Shown here: in pieces, positions 8,342 to 17,786 of the stretch
Layout of the letters: each line of letters starts with the position of its first letter
How positions within the stretch are numbered: the stretch's first letter is position 1
NCBI RefSeq assembly: GCF_043643765.1
Contig: NZ_JBHZSP010000001.1
Location: 124,001-188,000, forward strand
From: Marinomonas posidonica_A
GTDB lineage: Bacteria; Pseudomonadota; Gammaproteobacteria; Pseudomonadales; Marinomonadaceae
Direction of reading: 5' to 3'
DNA: 64,000 nt
Position numbers and translations under genes: made by a program
Notes under the pieces: model-generated
What the model was told of the DNA's origin: nothing
Databases searched by the model: none
What the model saw: the letters and a program-made list of their open reading frames with translations, nothing else

Positions 8342-11300
8342 GTGTATTGGACTTCTTCTAACAATATTTTCAATCGCTGGGTGATTTTGACCTTAGTGCT
8401 TGGTTGTTTCATATCCGTTTATGTCACATATCGTGTTCATATTTCCAATCAAGACATTATCGATCAATCAGCAGCACAGGTATCAGAGGAAGTCTTACAG
8501 CAAGTCGTGACTCGGATTCAGCTCTATCAATATGGTTTGAGAGGGGCTCGAGGAGTGGTACTGACCGCAGGCGAAAAAAACATTACGCGTGATGACTTTT
8601 ATCAATACAGTGTGACCCGAGATATTGATAAAGAATTTCCCGGTGCTAATGGTTTCGGTTTTATCCGTCGGGTACCGCAAGAATCGATGGACGAGTACTT
8701 GTCTCATATTCAGGCTTCAAGCTGGCCTAATTTTAAGATTAAGGAATTGTCCTCGAATTTTAGTGAGCGTTACATCATAGAATTTGTTGAACCTATTGGC
8801 CCTAATCAGCAGGCCATCGGCCTAGACATCGCTTCTGAGATCAACCGAAGAGAAGCCGCATTGTCTGCTATTTATGATGGTGAGGTTCGTATAACAGGAC
8901 CTATTACACTTGTGCAAGCTTCCGGTAAAACATCGCAATCGGTACTGATTCTGATGCCCATTTATCGGAATGGTAAAGTGCCTAGAGATATGCAGGAGCG
9001 CTACCGTGAAGGCTTTGGTTGGAGTTATGCGCCCTTAATTATGGAAGATGTATTGATGGCGTTGGAAATCGACCAGAGTAAGATTCACTTCGAACTCTAC
9101 GACGTCACGGATTTGGACGACCAAGTCGGTTTTTATTCTAATGATGGAAAAGGCTCTATCGAACAGCTTCATATTACCGAAACTGAAATATATGGTCGTA
9201 AATGGCAAAATCGGTTGAGTGTTACGGATGCCTATATCCGTGAGTTACGTCTTTCTGACCCCTATGTTTTTTTGTTTTTCGGTGTCGCGCTGAGTGTTCT
9301 GGCAGCCATTTTAGTCGCCGTTGTACGTATCAATATGGCTCGTCGACAAGAGGTCGTTGCCCATCAGTCTCGGATTGCCGCTGTGGTCGAGGGCTCAGCA
9401 GATGGCATTATTAGCTTGAATCTTGAAGGCATCATCACAAGTTGGAACCGAGGCGCTGAGCAAATCTATGGCTATCAGCAAAGAGAGGTTATTGGTCTGT
9501 CTGCACTGCAGACTCTAGTGCCTAGTGAATTGCAAACTGATGATAAGAAAATGTTCCAGCAGGTTCGACAGCAAAAACAAGCTTTATCCATTGAAACCCG
9601 AATTCAAACTAAATCAGGCTCTCAGGTACCAGTTTCTCTGACTATTTCCCCTATTTTTGATGCTAGCCAATCTATTGTCGGGGTTTCGCAAAGTGTGCGT
9701 GATATTTCCGAGCGTAAAAAGGCAGAGGCAAAAATCCGAGAGCTGAATGTCAGTTTAGAAGATCAAGTGAAAGCTCGTACGGCCGAGTTGGAAGATTTAA
9801 ACCGATTACTGAATGATGTTCTACAAGCGTCTTCTGAAATTGCCATTGTGGCGACCGATGAAAAAGGCTTGATCACCTTATTTAATAATGGTGCTGAACG
9901 TATGTTGGGATATCAAGCAGAGGAAGTCCTGGCTGAAAGAACGCCGGTGGTATTTCATACCACGGTGGAAATTGATCAGCACCGAGCGACTATTTTTGAA
10001 GAATACGGCTGCTATGTTTCAGACCCAATGGAGGTGCTGATATACAAAGCCAAACAGCAAGATTATGACCGCCAAGAATGGACGTATGTGCATAAAAATA
10101 GCGAGAGACTTCCGGTGTCATTGGTCATCACACCGATGAAAAATGCGCGTGGTGATATTGTCGGTTATCTTGGTATGGCAATGGATATTTCAGAGCAGAA
10201 GAAGAATCAACAAGCTTTAGTAGCCGCGAGAGATCAGCTGTTAATCGCCGCTGAAGTTGCTCAATTAGGGGTATGGAGCTGGGATCTTGAACAGGATGTC
10301 CTAGATTGGAGTGATATGATGTACGACATTTATCACTATCCTAAGAGTGTAAACGAAGACGGGGTCACCTTGTCTGATTGGCAAGCGAGATTGCACCCAG
10401 AGGATAAAGAAAAAACCCTGAATCACTTCCATCAATCTCTACGTAACGGAAAATTATACAATGATGTGTTCCGTATTATTTTACCGGATGACAGTGTGCG
10501 ATACATCCAAGCTGGCGCATACATTGAAAAAGATTCGCAAGGTAACACCTTACGTTTAACTGGGGTGAATCAAGACATCACGTCAGAGCGAGAGCTTGAG
10601 ACCTGGTTGCGACATGCGAAAGATGAGGCCGATGCCGCCAGTGCGGCTAAGTCCACTTTCCTTGCGAATATGAGTCATGAAATCCGTACTCCAATGAATG
10701 CCATTTTAGGTATGTTGCAGTTGGTAAAACGCACGCCGTTGTCTGATCAGCAAGATGATTACATTACCAAAGCGCAAATCTCGGCTCAGTCATTATTAGG
10801 CTTGATCAATGATGTTTTGGACTTCTCTAAGGTCGACGCGGGTAAGTTAGAGTTAGAGCAAGCGGTTTTTGATTTTGAAGCGTTATTGTCTGAATTGTCG
10901 ACGGTGTTGTCTGGCAGTCCAATTCGTGACCAAGTGGAGTTGGTTTTTGATGTTGACCAACACCTCCCTAGTCATTTTGTCGGCGATAAATTACGCCTGC
11001 TACAGATCCTCATTAATTTATTAAGTAATGCCATTAAGTTTACTTTAGAAGGCTGCATCACCCTTGAAATAAAATGCTCACAACAAAACCAAGGCATGGC
11101 TAAGTTAGCGGTTGCAGTGAAGGATACGGGTATTGGTATTTCACAAGAAAACATAGATTCCATTTTCGAGGTATTTTCTCAAGCTGAATCTTCCACAACT
11201 AGACGTTTTGGTGGGACCGGGTTAGGTCTGGTGATTTGTCGACGCTTTGTTGAATTAATGGGAGGGGAGCTAACAGTCGATAGTCAATTTGGCAAAGGCA

Positions 11301-12727
11301 GTTGTTTCGCTTTCAGTATTGATTTGCCTGTTGCCGATGAATCCTCTAGCAAATTGGTCACACATCAAAAAGATATCAAGGTATTGATTGCGGAAAGCAA
11401 TTTGGCCTCTCAGATTATCTTGACTCGAATGGCGCAGAACCTTGGGTGGCAAACAGAGGCCATCGATGATTTTACTGCGATCAGCCATGTACTAAAACAG
11501 GCGCATACTGACAGTAAACCTTTTGATGTTTTATTGATTGATGTAAAACTGCCCAACTTTAAAGGGCAGTCTAGTCTCGATGAACTTGGTCAGTTTATCC
11601 CTGATGGCGTCCCACTTCCCAAGAGTATTTTGTTGCTTAATGCGACAAATGAAAATGCTCATGAAACGACATTACCGAATGCAGTTAAGTTACTGAAACC
11701 TGTGACCATGAGTCGTTTATCTGAAACCGTTTACCAAACATTGGCAGTAGAACGAACTGTTCAAGCGGCGCCGGTAATGGCTCAGCAAGAGGATAAGGTG
11801 CTGCAAGGCATTAACTTATTGTTGGTAGAGGATAATGAATTTAATCGTCAGGTCGCCACAGAGTTATTGATGATTGAAGGGGCTAATGTGTCCGTAGCAA
11901 CAGGCGGTGCAGAAGGGGTCTCGATGGTACTAAATCAAACGCTTCCGGTATTTGATTTAGTCTTAATGGACATGCAAATGCCGGACGTGGACGGTTTAGA
12001 GGCCACTCGAGAAATTCGAATGGATTCACGTTTTACGAATTTACCAATTGTTGCTATGACGGCGAATGTATCGATCTCCGACCGTCAAGCTTGCCTTGAT
12101 GCCGGTATGAATGATCACTTAGGTAAGCCATTGGACATAGGACAAATCATTGCTTGTATTCTGCGACTCATTCCCGACAAACAACCTAAAATTCCCCCAG
12201 TGAGTGAGGATGGTGTGTGGCTTTCTAAGCACTCTGCCAGTGTTTCTGAAGACGATGTATCTGAAAAAAATGTATCGAAAAAGAATGTACTGGAAAAGAA
12301 GGTATCTGACGCAGACATACAGAATACTAAGGTAGGTACTGTCGAAGTAGACAATTCCCTTGATGCTGAAAAGGTAGAAGATATTTTAGATCGTTTCGGG
12401 GGCAGTATTGAGCTTTATCGCAGTGTTATGAGTGGCTTTGAAAGTGAAGCTGATACCCTCATTGAGCAGCTCAAAAAAGCGGTTGATGAACAAGATGTTG
12501 GTCAGCTGATAGAAGTCTTACATAGTTTAAAAGGATCTGGGTTGACCATGGGGTTAATGAGGTCTTCTGCTGCACTTGGTCAATATGAGGCGGAATTAAA
12601 AGCCACTTCCGACGCACATACTCATTCAATTTGTATGAACAGTTTGATGAAGTTGGATGTAAAAAAAATGATACAGGATGAGTTGACCGAAATTCATCGT
12701 AAAGTGGAGGAATTCGCAGATTATTAA
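8342..12727 (+). CDS. CHASE/PAS hybrid histidine kinase with two receivers and Hpt
   Basis: A 1461-aa inner-membrane sensor kinase. Domains in order: membrane segment (about 13-32), periplasmic CHASE domain (about 75-260, with RDIDKEFPGANGFGFIRRV), second membrane segment (about 308-330), three PAS domains (about 345-460, 490-620, 635-755), DHp with the H-box MSHEIRTPMN (His779), HATPase, a first receiver (Asp1067), a second receiver LLLVEDNEFN...LVLMDMQMP (Asp1210), and a C-terminal Hpt with HSLKGSG (His1394). The first receiver has AESN where an acidic pair is usual, so it may be weak or dead. All parts of an internal phosphorelay are present, but no response regulator with an output domain is adjacent. 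The GTG start follows GGAGG by five bases. A five-copy pentapeptide repeat sits between receiver 2 and Hpt. The signal is unknown. Confidence 0.92.
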   Translation: MYWTSSNNIFNRWVILTLVLGCFISVYVTYRVHISNQDIIDQSAAQVSEEVLQQVVTRIQLYQYGLRGARGVVLTAGEKNITRDDFYQYSVTRDIDKEFPGANGFGFIRRVPQESMDEYLSHIQASSWPNFKIKELSSNFSERYIIEFVEPIGPNQQAIGLDIASEINRREAALSAIYDGEVRITGPITLVQASGKTSQSVLILMPIYRNGKVPRDMQERYREGFGWSYAPLIMEDVLMALEIDQSKIHFELYDVTDLDDQVGFYSNDGKGSIEQLHITETEIYGRKWQNRLSVTDAYIRELRLSDPYVFLFFGVALSVLAAILVAVVRINMARRQEVVAHQSRIAAVVEGSADGIISLNLEGIITSWNRGAEQIYGYQQREVIGLSALQTLVPSELQTDDKKMFQQVRQQKQALSIETRIQTKSGSQVPVSLTISPIFDASQSIVGVSQSVRDISERKKAEAKIRELNVSLEDQVKARTAELEDLNRLLNDVLQASSEIAIVATDEKGLITLFNNGAERMLGYQAEEVLAERTPVVFHTTVEIDQHRATIFEEYGCYVSDPMEVLIYKAKQQDYDRQEWTYVHKNSERLPVSLVITPMKNARGDIVGYLGMAMDISEQKKNQQALVAARDQLLIAAEVAQLGVWSWDLEQDVLDWSDMMYDIYHYPKSVNEDGVTLSDWQARLHPEDKEKTLNHFHQSLRNGKLYNDVFRIILPDDSVRYIQAGAYIEKDSQGNTLRLTGVNQDITSERELETWLRHAKDEADAASAAKSTFLANMSHEIRTPMNAILGMLQLVKRTPLSDQQDDYITKAQISAQSLLGLINDVLDFSKVDAGKLELEQAVFDFEALLSELSTVLSGSPIRDQVELVFDVDQHLPSHFVGDKLRLLQILINLLSNAIKFTLEGCITLEIKCSQQNQGMAKLAVAVKDTGIGISQENIDSIFEVFSQAESSTTRRFGGTGLGLVICRRFVELMGGELTVDSQFGKGSCFAFSIDLPVADESSSKLVTHQKDIKVLIAESNLASQIILTRMAQNLGWQTEAIDDFTAISHVLKQAHTDSKPFDVLLIDVKLPNFKGQSSLDELGQFIPDGVPLPKSILLLNATNENAHETTLPNAVKLLKPVTMSRLSETVYQTLAVERTVQAAPVMAQQEDKVLQGINLLLVEDNEFNRQVATELLMIEGANVSVATGGAEGVSMVLNQTLPVFDLVLMDMQMPDVDGLEATREIRMDSRFTNLPIVAMTANVSISDRQACLDAGMNDHLGKPLDIGQIIACILRLIPDKQPKIPPVSEDGVWLSKHSASVSEDDVSEKNVSKKNVLEKKVSDADIQNTKVGTVEVDNSLDAEKVEDILDRFGGSIELYRSVMSGFESEADTLIEQLKKAVDEQDVGQLIEVLHSLKGSGLTMGLMRSSAALGQYEAELKATSDAHTHSICMNSLMKLDVKKMIQDELTEIHRKVEEFADY
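12245..12319 (+). repeat. Five tandem 15-bp in-frame repeats inside the hybrid kinase
   Basis: Five consecutive 15-bp units starting at 12245, 12260, 12275, 12290 and 12305 encode SEDDV, SEKNV, SKKNV, LEKKV and SDADI (residues 1302-1326). They are imperfect but in register. They form a charged linker between the second receiver and the Hpt domain. Changes in copy number would alter linker length without breaking the frame. Confidence 0.75.
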
Positions 12728-12815
12728 TTAATTGTCTAAGCTCAATAGCTTAGTAAATGACTTTTAGCTTGATTAGGTTGAACGATAGATAACGGTTGGA
12801 ATTGGGAGAATAGGA

Positions 12816-14135
12816 ATGTTTAACGCTGGTTTGAAAAATGACATAAAGGCGCTAGAGGAAAAGCTTTACTCACTTAATCAGGTTAAGGATAGCCTAGACG
12901 AAGAAATGTTAGTAATGAACTTAAGCCCAGACGGCGTCATTGTTAATGTGAATAAAAAGCTGATGGCTGAGTTAGCGAGCTCAGAAGCGTATTTTGTTGG
13001 TAAAACGCTGTCCGATTTAACCCCTCAACACGCTAAAGGCACTCCCCACTTTAAAGCCATACACGATGCCATAAAATCGGTCCGTCATTGGGCCGGGGCC
13101 ATTGAAATGATGCGAGAAGATGGTCAGGAGGCTTGGTTACGAGGGATTTTTCAACCGGTTCTCAATTCTGAAGGGCGGGTGAAAGCCTTTTCAATCCATT
13201 GTAACGATTTGACTCGAACCATTACCAAATCGCGTGAGGATGAAAATATTATCACAGCATTACAGCGCTCTACTGCGGTCATAGAGTTTGATTTGTCAGG
13301 AAATATTTTGGATGCGAACAGTTTGTTTCTAAAGGGAATGGGCTATTCATTAGAGCAGATTAAAGGCCAGCATCACCGCATGTTTTGTGAACCGGAAGAA
13401 ACCAATTCAAATGAATACATTCAATTCTGGGAGCGGTTAGGGCAAGGGCAGTTTTCTACTGGTCGATTCAAACGAGTCGATAGCCGTGGAAATGTTGTTT
13501 GGTTAGAAGCTTCTTATAATCCCATTTCAGACATACATGGTAAGTTTTATAAAGTAGTAAAGTTCGCTTCGATTATTACCGACGTTGTGAATCGTGAAAT
13601 AGCCGTCTCAGATGCTGCGGACATTGCCTTTACGACGTCTCAACAAACAGATGAGAGTGCTCAAAAAGGCAGTCAAGTGGTGAAAGATACGGTTGATGTA
13701 ATGCACGAATTGTCTAGCCAAATGGCACAAGCGGCGGATGGCATTTCAGAGTTGGATAAACAATCTCAATTAGTGGGGTCTATCATTCAAAGTATCCGAG
13801 GCATCGCTGATCAAACAAACTTATTGGCTTTAAACGCAGCCATTGAAGCGGCTCGTGCTGGCGAGCAGGGGCGAGGTTTTGCGGTTGTTGCGGATGAGGT
13901 AAGACAACTGGCATCGCGTACCAGCGAAGCCACCGAAGAAATTGTTGGGGTCGTGGAAAAAAATCAGTTGTTGGCAGAAAAAGCGGTTGCCTTAATTAAT
14001 AAGGGCAAAGAACAAGCCGAACAGGGGTTATCCTTGTCGAACGAAGCCGGTGAGGTAATTATCGAAATTCAAGATGGTGCTCAGCGAGTAGTGGATGCTG
14101 TAGGGCAATTTGCAAATCAGTTTACCACCGATTAA
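12816..14135 (+). CDS. Soluble two-PAS methyl-accepting protein (BdlA-like)
   Basis: A 439-aa chemoreceptor-type protein without any membrane segment. It starts with a short coiled coil, then has two PAS domains (about 28-140 and 150-265) and a shortened MCP signalling domain. The MCP tip is well conserved (IADQTNLLALNAAIEAARAG followed by EQGRGFAVVADEVRQLA, about 335-375). This plan, PAS-PAS-MCP and cytosolic, is that of Pseudomonas aeruginosa BdlA, a biofilm-dispersion regulator of 417 aa. The second PAS contains HHRMFCEPEE, usual in this group. It lies 88 bp after the hybrid kinase on the same strand with a good ribosome-binding site (GGGAG), so the two may act in one sensory circuit. No CheA, CheW or CheY gene is nearby. 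The role in dispersion is inference. Confidence 0.85.
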   Translation: MFNAGLKNDIKALEEKLYSLNQVKDSLDEEMLVMNLSPDGVIVNVNKKLMAELASSEAYFVGKTLSDLTPQHAKGTPHFKAIHDAIKSVRHWAGAIEMMREDGQEAWLRGIFQPVLNSEGRVKAFSIHCNDLTRTITKSREDENIITALQRSTAVIEFDLSGNILDANSLFLKGMGYSLEQIKGQHHRMFCEPEETNSNEYIQFWERLGQGQFSTGRFKRVDSRGNVVWLEASYNPISDIHGKFYKVVKFASIITDVVNREIAVSDAADIAFTTSQQTDESAQKGSQVVKDTVDVMHELSSQMAQAADGISELDKQSQLVGSIIQSIRGIADQTNLLALNAAIEAARAGEQGRGFAVVADEVRQLASRTSEATEEIVGVVEKNQLLAEKAVALINKGKEQAEQGLSLSNEAGEVIIEIQDGAQRVVDAVGQFANQFTTD

Positions 14136-14158
14136 TACGACATCATTAATCGTACTGT

Positions 14159-14191
14159 ATAAGCGTGCTGGTTTCTAACCAGCACGCTTAT
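14159..14191. terminator. Bidirectional terminator between MCP-like and marR genes
   Basis: A perfect 13-bp stem, ATAAGCGTGCTGG (14159-14171) with CCAGCACGCTTAT (14179-14191), surrounds a seven-base loop. TTTTAT follows on the plus strand. It sits between two convergent genes. Confidence 0.85.
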
Positions 14192-14213
14192 TTTATACGT
14201 TATGTTTAGAAAA

Positions 14214-14672
14214 CTAGTCTTTCGCTAGTGTATCTAATATGTCTAATAACCAGTCCACTTCTTTATCGTTTTTCAAACGTTGAGCCATGGCCTTTTCATG
14301 CTCCATGACACGATCGCTCAACCTGCTAAAAAATTGTTGGCCTGATTCCGTCATAAACAGGGCATAAGAGCGACGATCATTCTTTGCGGGGCGTCGTTCA
14401 ATTATGTCCATTTGCTCTAATTTGTCGACGGCCGCTACCATGGCTGAGCGGTCATTTCCTAGTGCTTGAGCGACCGCGGTCTGAGTTAAACCTGGATTAC
14501 GCTCAACAATAGCGATAACAGCGAAGAGCCCAGGACTAATGCCTAAGTCTGAACATACCTCTGAAAATTTACTGAAAAAATTCATTTGAGCACGACGTAA
14601 TCGGTAGCCAAGTAAACTATTGAGTATGCCAAAATCAATATTGCTATCAGTTTGTTTTGTTTCGTCAGACAT
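14214..14672 (-). CDS. MarR-family transcriptional regulator
   Basis: A 152-aa winged-helix regulator. The central part carries the MarR pattern: LTQTAVAQALGNDRSAMVAAVDKLEQ as recognition region, and RRPAKNDRRSYALFMTESG as the wing with its DxR-type Asp-Arg. It resembles MarR proteins that sense phenolic acids or their CoA esters (HpaR, FerC types). A GTTAG-ATC-CTAAC palindrome lies 20 bp before its start, suggesting autorepression, and a similar palindrome sits in the hydratase-operon promoter at 20924. It neighbours the TRAP transporter and aromatic-acid CoA genes and is their most likely regulator. In Sphingobium SYK-6 a MarR-type repressor (FerC) controls ferulate genes with feruloyl-CoA as inducer; the same logic here is inference. 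Confidence 0.88.
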   Translation of the reverse strand: MSDETKQTDSNIDFGILNSLLGYRLRRAQMNFFSKFSEVCSDLGISPGLFAVIAIVERNPGLTQTAVAQALGNDRSAMVAAVDKLEQMDIIERRPAKNDRRSYALFMTESGQQFFSRLSDRVMEHEKAMAQRLKNDKEVDWLLDILDTLAKD

Positions 14673-14691
14673 TAAATTCTCTTTTATGTTC

Positions 14692-14704
14692 GTTAGATCC
14701 TAAC
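14692..14704. promoter_or_regulatory. Palindrome upstream of marR, candidate MarR operator
   Basis: GTTAG-ATC-CTAAC is a perfect inverted repeat with a three-base centre, 20 bp before the marR start codon. It has the same form as GTTTAG-TTG-CTAAAC at 20924-20938, which sits between the -35 and -10 of the hydratase operon. The shared core TTAG-N3-CTAA suggests one regulator for both. Confidence 0.55.
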
Positions 14705-14790
14705 AATTGTAATATAAAGAGCCATTGTTTCGACACTAAACTGTTTGTATTTTTTGATAGTTTGGGTTTTTCGGTTGTGTCATGGAATCA

Positions 14791-14821
14791 TAAAAAGAAA
14801 GCCGACACAGAGGTCGGCTTT
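14791..14821 (-). terminator. Terminator of the TRAP transporter operon
   Basis: Arms AAAGCCGAC (14798-14806) and GTCGGCTTT (14813-14821) form a perfect nine-bp stem with a six-base loop. On the minus strand the stem is followed by CTTTTTA. It lies just after the stop codon of the large TRAP membrane subunit. Confidence 0.85.
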
Positions 14822-14847
14822 TAAAGACATTGTCTCGTAAAAACAGC

Positions 14848-16167
14848 TTAGCTAATTAAATGTACTAAGCCGAGCGTAATGCCTGGGAAAATAACTAAGA
14901 GTGCAACCCTGACAAAGTCAGAAATAAGAAAAGGAACAACGCCTTTAAAGCACTCTTTTAGTTTTAGACTGTCATCGAATGATTTAATAATAAATACATT
15001 CATTCCAACTGGAGGCGTTATCAGACCGACTTCTACTACGATAAGAGCCAAGATACCGAACCAAATACCAGCGTCTGCAACTGGAATACCAAAGTCCATA
15101 GAGACAATAATAGGGAAGTAAATTGGTATGGTTAGCAAGATCATGGCCAAGCTGTCCAAGAAACAACCCATGACTAAGTACGTCAGTAGCATCAGTGTCA
15201 AAATGGTATAAGGCGATAGTCCCGAGTTAGTGATTAATTCCACACCCACATCGGGTAATCGTGACAATGCAATGAAGACGCTGAATAAATCCGCTCCCAA
15301 TACGATAAAGAATATCATCGCGGAAGAAACGGCGGTTTTCATTAAACACACTAACAGTCCGTCTAGACGCATTTTACCGTGGGTTAAGGCTAAGATAGCG
15401 GTTAAAATAACCCCGACTGAAGCAGCCTCGGTTGGCGTGAAAAAGCCAAGGTAGATGCCACCTAATACAATTAAGAAAATGAGGGTAATGTGCCAAACAT
15501 CTTTCGTTGATTTGAGTTTTTGTGCAAACGTCGTCTTTTCGCCACGAGGTCCCGATTCAGGAAAGATACGCACATAGATGGCAATGGCTAAAATATAGCC
15601 GCCAGCGGCTAAGAAACCTGGAACAAAGGCCGCAATAAACATTTTTGAGATATTTTGTTCCGTTAAGACCGCAAAGATGATCAGCACCATGGAAGGGGGA
15701 ATCAAAATTCCTAATGTCCCACCTGCCGCAAGAGCACCGGCCGCTAGGCTGCCAGAGTATTTCAGGCGCTTCATTTCAGGTAGTGCTACTTTACCCATGG
15801 TCGATGCGGTTGCTAAGGAAGAGCCACAAATGGCCCCAAACGCGGCACATCCTGCAATAGCCGCCATAGCGATACCACCACGTTGACGACCAATCCAAGT
15901 GTTACAGGTGCGAAACAGTTCCGCGGTAATGCCTGAGCGTGTGGCCAACTCTCCCATTAACAGAAATAATGGCACAACAGATAAATCATAGCTGGAAAAT
16001 TTAGAAACAGGGGCTGTCCCCAAATAGTTTAGTAGGGCCGGCATGCCACCAATCATGACATAACCAATGCCACCGCATACCAGCATAGCTAAAGCAATGG
16101 GGATACGGATGCTCATTAGCACCATTAGGGCTGCCATCATTAAAAAGGCCAGCTCAATATTACTCAT
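14848..16167 (-). CDS. dctM: TRAP transporter large membrane subunit (DctM-like)
   Basis: A 439-aa polytopic protein of the TRAP large permease family, which moves organic anions inward using a sodium gradient together with the binding protein and small subunit. Landmarks are VPLFLLMGELATRSGIT near residue 58, AIAGCAAFGAICGSSLATASTMGKVALPEMKR (about 96-125), LIPPSMVLIIFA and FFTPTEAASVG. The start is placed at ATG 16167 because GGAGG ends just upstream; a GTG four codons earlier would itself contain that ribosome-binding site. It overlaps the end of the small-subunit gene by eight bases, so it is coupled to it. It is last in the dctP-dctQ-dctM order and followed by a terminator. Confidence 0.92.
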   Translation of the reverse strand: MSNIELAFLMMAALMVLMSIRIPIALAMLVCGGIGYVMIGGMPALLNYLGTAPVSKFSSYDLSVVPLFLLMGELATRSGITAELFRTCNTWIGRQRGGIAMAAIAGCAAFGAICGSSLATASTMGKVALPEMKRLKYSGSLAAGALAAGGTLGILIPPSMVLIIFAVLTEQNISKMFIAAFVPGFLAAGGYILAIAIYVRIFPESGPRGEKTTFAQKLKSTKDVWHITLIFLIVLGGIYLGFFTPTEAASVGVILTAILALTHGKMRLDGLLVCLMKTAVSSAMIFFIVLGADLFSVFIALSRLPDVGVELITNSGLSPYTILTLMLLTYLVMGCFLDSLAMILLTIPIYFPIIVSMDFGIPVADAGIWFGILALIVVEVGLITPPVGMNVFIIKSFDDSLKLKECFKGVVPFLISDFVRVALLVIFPGITLGLVHLIS

Positions 16168-16663
16168 GGTTGCCTCCACGAAGTGTGGTGTACAGTCTAT
16201 TCAGACCACAAATTCCGCAAAGCAGCATGCAAATAACGCCAACAGTGAAAGTCCACCATGTGGGAAGTGCTAAAAGCATGGATTGCTCAAGGTATTCTTT
16301 CGCTTCGAAGCCACTTAGGGTCATTTGATAAGCGAAAGTAAAAGATACAGCTGTGAAAACAAGATCGCTGATGACTCCTAATGTGCGTATAGTGCTGGGT
16401 TTGCAATGCGCGGTAAAGAGGTCAACAACCACATGGCCTTGTTGCTGATAACATTTAGGGAGGAAAAGAAAGATTGCCATTCCTAATCCCATTTCTGTAA
16501 TCTCATAGTCACCGACGATAGATTGACCTATCGTGCTTCGACCGATAATGCTAGCAACCGTTACGATTGCTAGCATTAACATAATGAAACCACCCGTCAA
16601 TGCGAAGATATTGGCAAGACGCTCTAATAAAAGATGTCTTGAGGTCGCCGTAAGTTGCATCAT
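16160..16663 (-). CDS. dctQ: TRAP transporter small membrane subunit (DctQ-like)
   Basis: A 167-aa protein with four hydrophobic segments (about 14-37, 51-68, 92-112 and 135-156), the usual layout of DctQ. The conserved central part reads YEITEMGLGMAIFLFLPKCYQQQGHVVVDLF. It probably bridges the periplasmic binding protein and the large channel subunit. The start ATG at 16663 follows TAGGTGA by seven bases, and a second ATG comes right after it. The gene lies between dctP and dctM and overlaps dctM. Confidence 0.9.
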   Translation of the reverse strand: MMQLTATSRHLLLERLANIFALTGGFIMLMLAIVTVASIIGRSTIGQSIVGDYEITEMGLGMAIFLFLPKCYQQQGHVVVDLFTAHCKPSTIRTLGVISDLVFTAVSFTFAYQMTLSGFEAKEYLEQSMLLALPTWWTFTVGVICMLLCGICGLNRLYTTLRGGNHE

Positions 16664-16689
16664 GTTTAAATCACCTAACTAACGAGAAC

Positions 16690-17724
16690 TTAAAAGTTCT
16701 CGTACTTCTCGATCAGTGTTTTTGCTTTATCCAATAAATGGTCAGCATCGTAGCCGTCGTCATTCATGTCTTCAATCCATTGTTCAGTAACTGGTGCCAG
16801 TGTTTCTTTCCAACGGTCATACTCGGCGCCTTCAATGGTATTGAAAGTGTTGCCATTGTCTACCGCATCTTTACGAGCACCAATTTCATAAGCATCAAAT
16901 ACGTCCCCAACAAAACCAGCAAGAGGAATGCCAGAGTTATCATCGATCACTTTTTTCAAATCATCAGGTAATTTGTTATATGACTTTTTGTTCATAGAGA
17001 AAATGAAGAATTGAGTATAAAAACCACGATCACCTTTAAATTCTGTGTGATGTGTCGCTAGCTCATGAATTTTCATTGGTTTAACTACTTCAAACGGTAG
17101 GGCTGTTACATCGATAACCCCTTTTGACAGCGCGCTTGGCATGGATGGTACTGGCATGAAAACAGTATTAGCCTTAAGGATATTAAGTGCATCTGCCATC
17201 ATTTTATTTGGTGAACGAACTTTCATCCCATCCAGATCTTCTAGTGTTTTGATGTCTTTGGTTCGAGAATGCAGAGAGCCTGGGAAGTGGGTATGTAGAG
17301 TCAACAAATGAACATCTTTTAATTCATCTTGCATTTCGGTTTCAGCATACTCTTGCATGGCCATACTAGTAATGCGAGCGTTCAAAGGCATGAATGGTAA
17401 TTCAAACGCGGTTGCTTTTGGGAAACGACCAGGCGTATAACCGCCGACTGTCCAAGACATATCGACAATACCCTTACGTGTTTGATCAAACAATTGTGGT
17501 GGTTTGCCGCCTAGCTGCATTGCTGGGTAGATGTCAATGTGAATACGGCCATTCGATTCTGCTTCAACTTTGTCTGCCCAAGGTTGTAAGAAGTTTACTT
17601 GCGCATTTGAAACTGGCGGTAACATATGGTGAAGTTTGAATGTGTATTCAGCTTCTGCAAGTACGCTTGTCGATAGAGCGGCTCCAGCGACGAAAGCTAG
17701 CGCTTTGAGTTTTAAGTTTTTCAT
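16690..17724 (-). CDS. dctP: TRAP transporter periplasmic binding protein (DctP-like)
   Basis: A 344-aa solute receptor with a Sec signal peptide (residues 1-23, cleavage after VLA). The DctP family pattern is visible: LHHMLPPVSNAQ near residue 31, IDIYPAMQLGG, VDMSWTVGGYTPGRFP, the ligand-arginine region LDGMKVRSPNKMMADAL (about 164-180) and the FEVVKPMKIHELATHHTE segment. It is the first gene of the TRAP operon and diverges from the CoA-transferase gene. Rhodopseudomonas palustris TarP shows that TRAP receptors can bind p-coumarate and related lignin aromatics. The adjacent CoA ligase and thioesterase make such a ligand likely here, but the sequence does not prove it. Confidence 0.9.
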   Translation of the reverse strand: MKNLKLKALAFVAGAALSTSVLAEAEYTFKLHHMLPPVSNAQVNFLQPWADKVEAESNGRIHIDIYPAMQLGGKPPQLFDQTRKGIVDMSWTVGGYTPGRFPKATAFELPFMPLNARITSMAMQEYAETEMQDELKDVHLLTLHTHFPGSLHSRTKDIKTLEDLDGMKVRSPNKMMADALNILKANTVFMPVPSMPSALSKGVIDVTALPFEVVKPMKIHELATHHTEFKGDRGFYTQFFIFSMNKKSYNKLPDDLKKVIDDNSGIPLAGFVGDVFDAYEIGARKDAVDNGNTFNTIEGAEYDRWKETLAPVTEQWIEDMNDDGYDADHLLDKAKTLIEKYENF

Positions 17725-17786
17725 AGTTTACACCTTATTATTTTTGTCTTATCCAGTGTCAGTATAGTCAATTGCTTATATTGACG

